Positions 37,477 through 44,243 of a stretch of DNA of 44,243 bases are shown one piece after another. Below the pieces are notes generated by a model. It saw only the letters and a program-made list of their open reading frames with translations, did not search any database and was not told the DNA's origin. The stretch covers positions 1-44,243 of the forward strand of contig CANESS010000005.1 of the NCBI GenBank assembly GCA_947441115.1, written 5' to 3'. The stretch comes from Saprospirales bacterium. Its GTDB lineage: Bacteria; Bacteroidota; Bacteroidia; Chitinophagales; JADJOU01. Every line of letters begins with the position of its first letter. The stretch's first letter is position 1. The translations under genes were made by a program, and so were the position numbers.

Positions 37477-40134
37477 ATGGAAAAGAATTTTAACGCAAAG
37501 GAAGTAGAAAAGAAATGGAGTGATTATTGGCTTGAAAACAAGACATTTAAATCTTCAATCGATCAAAGTCGTCCTTCATACACCATATTAATACCCCCAC
37601 CAAATGTAACAGGAGTTTTACATTTCGGTCACGTTTTGAATAATTCTCTTCAAGATTTTTTTATACGAAAAGCTCGTAAACAAGGATTTAATGCATGCTG
37701 GGTCCCTGGCATTGACCATGCAGCTATCGCTACTGAGGCCAAGGTAGTGGGATATCTTCGTGAGAAAGGTATTAAAAAAAGCGATCTGAGTCGAGAAGTA
37801 TTTTTAGATTACTGCTGGGAGTGGAAAGAGAAGTACGGTGGTATTATCTTGGATCAATTGAAAATTATTGGTGCTGGATGTGACTGGGATAGAGTGACCT
37901 TCACTTTAGATGATCATTACTACAAAGCTGTTGTTCGAGTTTTTGTCGATTTATATAAAAAAGGCTATATTTATAAAGGGAAACGCATTATCAACTGGGA
38001 CTGTGAAGCTCAGACGGCCTTATCCAATGAAGAAGTTATTTATAACGAAGCGGGCGAGAAAGCGCAGTTATTTTACCTAAAATATAAATACGTTCAAGGC
38101 GATGGTTATCTGACGGTAGCTACCACTCGACCGGAAACTATTTTTGCTGATATGGCCGTAGCCGTGAATCCTGATGATGAGCGTTATAAAAGTCTGATAG
38201 GTCAGGAAGTTTTGATACCACTTATCAATAAACCTATAAAAATCATAGCAGATAGCTATGTAGATAAGGAATTTGGAACGGGATGTCTCAAAGTAACACC
38301 AGCGCATGATATCAATGACTATGAAATAGGAATACGCCATAGACTGGAGATAGTTGATATACTAAACGATGATGGTACGCTTAATGAATTGTGTCAATAT
38401 ACTGAATTTATAGGTAAAGACCGATTTAAAGTGCGCCGTGAGATCAAGATCAAGTTAGAGGAAATTGATTGTCTAGAAAAGATAGAAGATATCATCAATA
38501 AAGTAGGTAGAAGTGAACGAACCAATTCGGTGGTAGAGCCTAAATTATCTCTACAATGGTATGTTGATATGAAAAATTTATCCAAAAAAGCCTATGAAGT
38601 GGTGATGAGTGATGAGGTCGAATTCTTCCCTAAATATCATAAAAATACCTTTAACCATTGGATGACCAATATACGAGACTGGTGTATTTCTCGTCAACTG
38701 TGGTGGGGACATAGAATACCAGCATGGTATGATGAAGAAGGTAACTTCTATGTAGGAGAAACGATTGAAGAGGTATACCAGCAAGCATTAACTCAAAACT
38801 CGAAGATTAAAATTGAAGACTTAAGACAGGATGAAGACGTACTTGATACTTGGGCTTCTTCTTGGTTATGGCCATTAGAAGTTTTTAATGGTTTCGAGCA
38901 TTATAATCGAGAGACTGGAAAAATAGATGTCTCTAAATCTAAGGATTTAGATTACTATCTTCCTACACAAATTATAGTCACGGGACCTGATATTATGTTT
39001 TTATGGATTACCCGAATGATTATCGCCAACTATGAATATACCGACAGAAAACCTTTTGAAAAGGTCTTCTTTACAGGTATTGTGCGTGATAAATTGGGTA
39101 GAAAGTTATCTAAACAATTAGGAAATTCACCTGACCTCTATGAATTGATTAACAAATATGGTATGGATGGCATTCGCTATGGGATGATGAGCATCAGTCC
39201 TGCAGGAAATGATATTTTATTTGATGAGAAATCGCTCGAAATTGGACGAAATTTTACAAATAAAATTTGGAATGCTTTCCGTCTGATTAAAAGTTGGGAG
39301 ATAGTAGAAGGTAAAAATACTGAAAATGAAGCGGTCTTTGTTTGGTTCGAAGCTTTAATGCAGAAGAATCTAAATTCTTTTCTGGATAATATAGATAATC
39401 TAAGAATATCTGAAGCATTGAAAGATTTGTATTCCTTCGTATGGGACGACCTCTGCTCATGGTATCTTGAAATGATCAAACCAGAATTCGAAAAACCAAT
39501 AGATAGCTATACCTACGAGAGGACCATGCAATTTTTTGAAACGGTACTTTCACTACTCAATCCCATCATGCCATTTATCACAGAAGAAATGTGGGGTATC
39601 ATTCGCGAGAGAAGTTCTGGAGAATTATGTTCTGATCATCAACTGCCAATAAAGGGAGTTTTTAACCAAGAAGTAATAACTAATCAAAACTTATTTATAG
39701 AACTGGTTGTTAAAATAAGAGAGCTAAGAGCTAACCTAAAACTAAAGAACAGGGAAGAGATAGGACTTAGTTTAGATAAAGATCTTTTGTCTAAAATAGA
39801 AGCCTTAGTGCCTAAGATTAAAAAAATGACCTGGGTCAATGAAATCAATACCGACCTCGATTCTAGTTCTAGTAATTCTTCCGTGGTAGCGGGAAAGAAA
39901 ATTATCGTACACTCTGAGAAGAAACTAGATAGTGCAGAGGTTAAGACGAAATTAGAAGATGAAATCAATTATACTCGAGGATTTATAAAATCCATAGAGG
40001 CTAAGCTGAGCAATGAAAAATTTGTCTCCAATGCACCAGAAAAAGTTCTAGATATGGAGAGAAAAAAGCTGAGCGATGGTTTTGAAAAACTCAAACAACT
40101 CGAGCAAAATCTAAGCCAACTGAGCAGTAACTGA
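37477..40134 (+). CDS. valS: valine--tRNA ligase
   Basis: ORF; PPPNVTGVLHFGHVLNNSLQD (HIGH), WVPGIDHAAIATEAKV, KLSKQLGNSPD (KMSKS-like), C-terminal coiled coil. Confidence 0.96.
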   Translation: MEKNFNAKEVEKKWSDYWLENKTFKSSIDQSRPSYTILIPPPNVTGVLHFGHVLNNSLQDFFIRKARKQGFNACWVPGIDHAAIATEAKVVGYLREKGIKKSDLSREVFLDYCWEWKEKYGGIILDQLKIIGAGCDWDRVTFTLDDHYYKAVVRVFVDLYKKGYIYKGKRIINWDCEAQTALSNEEVIYNEAGEKAQLFYLKYKYVQGDGYLTVATTRPETIFADMAVAVNPDDERYKSLIGQEVLIPLINKPIKIIADSYVDKEFGTGCLKVTPAHDINDYEIGIRHRLEIVDILNDDGTLNELCQYTEFIGKDRFKVRREIKIKLEEIDCLEKIEDIINKVGRSERTNSVVEPKLSLQWYVDMKNLSKKAYEVVMSDEVEFFPKYHKNTFNHWMTNIRDWCISRQLWWGHRIPAWYDEEGNFYVGETIEEVYQQALTQNSKIKIEDLRQDEDVLDTWASSWLWPLEVFNGFEHYNRETGKIDVSKSKDLDYYLPTQIIVTGPDIMFLWITRMIIANYEYTDRKPFEKVFFTGIVRDKLGRKLSKQLGNSPDLYELINKYGMDGIRYGMMSISPAGNDILFDEKSLEIGRNFTNKIWNAFRLIKSWEIVEGKNTENEAVFVWFEALMQKNLNSFLDNIDNLRISEALKDLYSFVWDDLCSWYLEMIKPEFEKPIDSYTYERTMQFFETVLSLLNPIMPFITEEMWGIIRERSSGELCSDHQLPIKGVFNQEVITNQNLFIELVVKIRELRANLKLKNREEIGLSLDKDLLSKIEALVPKIKKMTWVNEINTDLDSSSSNSSVVAGKKIIVHSEKKLDSAEVKTKLEDEINYTRGFIKSIEAKLSNEKFVSNAPEKVLDMERKKLSDGFEKLKQLEQNLSQLSSN

Positions 40135-40210
40135 TTAAAATAGAAGAGAAATCCCAGTAAAACACAGATAAATATTATATAACTGATAAAAAATGAAATA
40201 AACTATAAGT

Positions 40211-40732
40211 ATGAATAATAACAATAATAGCAACAAAAAGAATGATTCACAATCAAAATTTGTCATAGTCAAAGAGAGCTACTCTCAAAACCTAATAAGC
40301 ACCATAATCAATGCTGCTAAGAATAAAAATTTAATCACTATTCACTACTATTCCAATGAAAAAGGAATCACAGAACGCGATATTGAAGCTATGGACGTAG
40401 TTATTAGAAATGGTAAGAAAAATTTAGTCGGCTGGTGCAGACTGCGTCAAGATTGGCGAACGTTTAGACTAGATAGAATTAACTTTATAAAAATACATTT
40501 AGGAGAGACCTTTCCAATCAGAGAAGGCTATAATAGAGCGGATTATCAAGACGAGGGTGTGGTATTTAATTTGAATGAAACCAGAATTCCTCCTCCTGTA
40601 AGCACTGGTAGACCTAATAAAGAGTTTGCATTCAATACCGATAACATTAAAACCATGTCTGAAAATAAACTTAACTTCTCGAATGAAGAAGTGAAGAAAT
40701 ATAGTGATGATGAAGAAGATATGGCCCTGTAG
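40211..40732 (+). CDS. stand-alone WYL-like domain protein
   Basis: ORF; LISTIINAAKNKNLITIHYYSNEKGITERDIEAMDVVIRNGKKNLVGWCRLRQDWRTFRLDRI matches WYL-domain pattern; no HTH; Asn-rich N-term, acidic C-term. Confidence 0.6.
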   Translation: MNNNNNSNKKNDSQSKFVIVKESYSQNLISTIINAAKNKNLITIHYYSNEKGITERDIEAMDVVIRNGKKNLVGWCRLRQDWRTFRLDRINFIKIHLGETFPIREGYNRADYQDEGVVFNLNETRIPPPVSTGRPNKEFAFNTDNIKTMSENKLNFSNEEVKKYSDDEEDMAL

Positions 40733-40784
40733 TTTTATCAAAAAAATTAAGTTGTTAAATTAGAAAGCTAAGAACTAAAAATAA

Positions 40785-42077
<1,293 letters not shown>

Positions 42078-42256
42078 AATTACATAAAATACCTCTGCTA
42101 TTTTTTTAATCGCATCTATAACAGAGTCAAATGTTTTATCCTAAAGGTGCGGCCTTAAATCAATCGGCATTATGCCCATTCTTTTTTCTACATAGCTATC
42201 TATAGGCGTTTTCAATGGCTCATTCCGAAAACATAAGTTTCATGGCATTTAAATAG

Positions 42257-42296
42257 TTTTCTCAATTGTTGAGCTTATGCTCGAGAATTGAGAAAA
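42257..42296. terminator. 18-bp stem-loop, probable bidirectional terminator
   Basis: TTTTCTCAATTGTTGAGC-TTAT-GCTCGAGAATTGAGAAAA; one G:G mismatch and one G:T wobble; A/T tracts both sides. Confidence 0.65.
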
Positions 42297-42369
42297 AACG
42301 AATAATCCCCTATAATTGTTTAATATTTTTTTAACCTCATGACTAAGTTAAATTATATAGATTTGTCCT

Positions 42370-42684
42370 ATGTTGGATATAAACTTATTTTATACTCGAA
42401 TCATTTTGGTTTATTTGGCTTTATATATGGTCAATATGAATCTTAATGTATTTGTGGATTGGACTAAGTCAGGATATTGTATAGAAATAGCAGAAGAAAC
42501 AGATGCAGAAGAATCTGAAAAAACGAAAGAGCTTACAGAAGAAAATGAATATAAAATTTCTCGTGATATAAATCATTCGCATATCGTTCTATCTAGCATT
42601 TATCTAGATGATATTCACCAATACAACACTAGGCTATTACCAACTCCTTATTTGTTGGACTTCAGTCCGCCACCAGAAGCTTAG
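42370..42684 (+). CDS. small hypothetical protein, single TM segment, acidic linker, Pro-rich C-terminus
   Basis: ORF of 104 aa directly upstream of SulP gene, same strand; FYTRIILVYLALYMVNMNLNVFV TM; DFSPPPEA C-term. Confidence 0.55.
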   Translation: MLDINLFYTRIILVYLALYMVNMNLNVFVDWTKSGYCIEIAEETDAEESEKTKELTEENEYKISRDINHSHIVLSSIYLDDIHQYNTRLLPTPYLLDFSPPPEA

Positions 42685-42799
42685 TTTTATAAATTGATGT
42701 TTGAATAAACATCTAATTTCATAGAGAAACTGGTCCCAAATACGGGCACTTAATTTTCTTCTATTTTCAATTATTTTATTATTTTGAGAAACTTATCTA

Positions 42800-44243
42800 A
42801 TGAACAATAAGCAAACTTTATTTTCAAACATTAAAACCGATGCGCTGTCTGGGTTAGTCGTCTTTCTGGTCGCACTTCCTCTATGCCTAGGTATAGCGGT
42901 CGCATCAGGAGCACCTCCTTTTGCAGGTATTATTACAGGCATTATAGGTGGTATAGTCGTAGGTTTTCTGAGCAATTCTAATGTGAGTGTTTCTGGTCCC
43001 GCAGCGGGTTTAATAGCCATTGTCCTATTGGCTATCAATAATCTAGGATATGAAGCCGTTTTATTGGCCATAGTCATCGCGGGTGTTTTCCAGTTAATTT
43101 TAGGATATGCGAAAGCGGGTACACTCTCCAATTATATCCCTTCTGGCGTGATAGAGGGTATGCTGACAGGTATTGGTATTATCATTATTAAAAAAGAATT
43201 ACCACATGCTATTGGTTATGATATAGAGCACGAAGGAGATTTTTATTCTTACCACCTCATGGATAAAGCAGATCAGGGGTTTTGGGGAGAATTGATACAT
43301 TCATTCAATATGGCCCATACGGGCATTATCCTAGTGACAGTCATTTCTATCGCTATTTTAGTCGCTTTCAATAACCTGGCTTTTCTCAAAAAAATAAAAG
43401 TTATCCCAGGCGCTTTAATTGTAGTCATTGTCGGAATTCTAATAAATGAAATTTTCAGAATGACTGGCTCTCCGCTACTTATAGACGGCAAACATTTAGT
43501 CAAACTTCCTGTGGCTACTTCGCTCAATGAGTTTTTCACTCAGTTTAGTTTGCCAGATTTTTCTAGTATAGCCAAACCAGCAGTATGGGTCACTGCAGCC
43601 ACGATAGCAGCCGTAGCTAGTATTGAGACCCTTTTGTGTTTAGAAGCAGGAGATAAAATGGATCCACTAAAAAGATTCTCCAATGCAAATACAGAATTGA
43701 AAGCGCAGGGGATAGGTAATATCCTAGCAGGTCTTATTGGTGGCATACCTCTGACCTCCGTGATAGTGAGAACCACTGCCAATGTCAATGCCGGGGCTAG
43801 AACTTATTTATCAGCTATTGCACATGGTGTATTCTTGCTGCTATCCGTCGTCTTAATTCCTAGTCTACTGAACAAGATTCCCATGGCTTGCTTAGCAGCC
43901 ATTTTGATCATGATAGGCTTGAAATTAGCCAGTCCGAAGGTGTTTAAGCATATGTGGGATGCAGGTAAGTTTCAGTTTGTGCCATTTATAGTCACCGTGA
44001 TAGGCGTGGTAGGTATAGATTTACTGAAAGGAGTAGGAATAGGTTTAGCCGTGAGTATCTTGTTCATCTTGCGTGGCAATATGAAACTGGCCTATTTCTT
44101 TAATAAGGAAAAGCATAAAGAAGGGGAGATCATACGCATTGATTTAGCCCAAGAGGTTTCTTTTCTCAATAAAGCGGCCATTAAACAAACCTTGGCACAT
44201 TTGCCAGTCAATAGTCAGGTCATCATCGATGCGAAAGATACCG
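42800..44243 (+). CDS. SulP family inorganic anion transporter (truncated by window end)
   Basis: Not in ORF track because no stop lies in the window. ATG at 42800: MNNKQTLFSNIKTDALSGLVVFLVALPLCLGIAVASGAPPFAGIITGIIGGIVVGFLSNSNVSVSGPAAGLIAI...; STAS region begins near the end (VIIDAKDT). Confidence 0.92.
   Translation, partial: MNNKQTLFSNIKTDALSGLVVFLVALPLCLGIAVASGAPPFAGIITGIIGGIVVGFLSNSNVSVSGPAAGLIAIVLLAINNLGYEAVLLAIVIAGVFQLILGYAKAGTLSNYIPSGVIEGMLTGIGIIIIKKELPHAIGYDIEHEGDFYSYHLMDKADQGFWGELIHSFNMAHTGIILVTVISIAILVAFNNLAFLKKIKVIPGALIVVIVGILINEIFRMTGSPLLIDGKHLVKLPVATSLNEFFTQFSLPDFSSIAKPAVWVTAATIAAVASIETLLCLEAGDKMDPLKRFSNANTELKAQGIGNILAGLIGGIPLTSVIVRTTANVNAGARTYLSAIAHGVFLLLSVVLIPSLLNKIPMACLAAILIMIGLKLASPKVFKHMWDAGKFQFVPFIVTVIGVVGIDLLKGVGIGLAVSILFILRGNMKLAYFFNKEKHKEGEIIRIDLAQEVSFLNKAAIKQTLAHLPVNSQVIIDAKDT

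Noticed and set aside
42793-43788. Minus-strand ORFs 42793-43131, 43273-43539, 43540-43788
   Set aside because: All antisense to the SulP coding sequence, which is unmistakable on the plus strand.

Overview
A 44.2 kb, AT-rich chromosomal segment from a Bacteroidota bacterium. Evidence for the lineage: TAnnTTTG-type -7 promoter elements, a T9SS C-terminal sorting domain, menaquinone biosynthesis, and DUF5686, DUF4254 and DUF2452 families. Most of it is ordinary housekeeping and metabolic sequence: tRNA-Met, kmo, polyprenyl synthase, acyl-CoA carboxylase beta subunit, menD, purS, rsmI, surE, priA, clpC, pssA, valS, eno and a SulP transporter cut by the window end. I found no CRISPR array, IS element, prophage, secretion cluster, BGC or recognisable defence system, and I do not claim an undescribed multi-gene system. 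The most interesting signal lies in regions the ORF track leaves empty or mis-covers. Translating them by eye reveals several decayed or frameshifted genes: (i) a clear YigZ/IMPACT (UPF0029) pseudogene on the minus strand at 17563-18068; (ii) a zinc-ribbon + TM gene broken by frameshifts at 13538-14004; (iii) a small coiled-coil gene after clpC needing two compensating frameshifts at 31515-31811; (iv) large coding-like but stop-riddled stretches on both sides of a TPR lipoprotein gene (34.87-35.57 kb and 36.7-37.2 kb), the second containing a diverged ~132 bp tandem duplication. Long essential genes are intact, which argues for real gene decay over random sequencing indels. Other points of interest are probable leaderless or non-ATG starts, a 14-mer repeated between genes, a stand-alone WYL-like protein, and a translationally coupled prenyl-synthase/PAP2_C/carboxylase operon.
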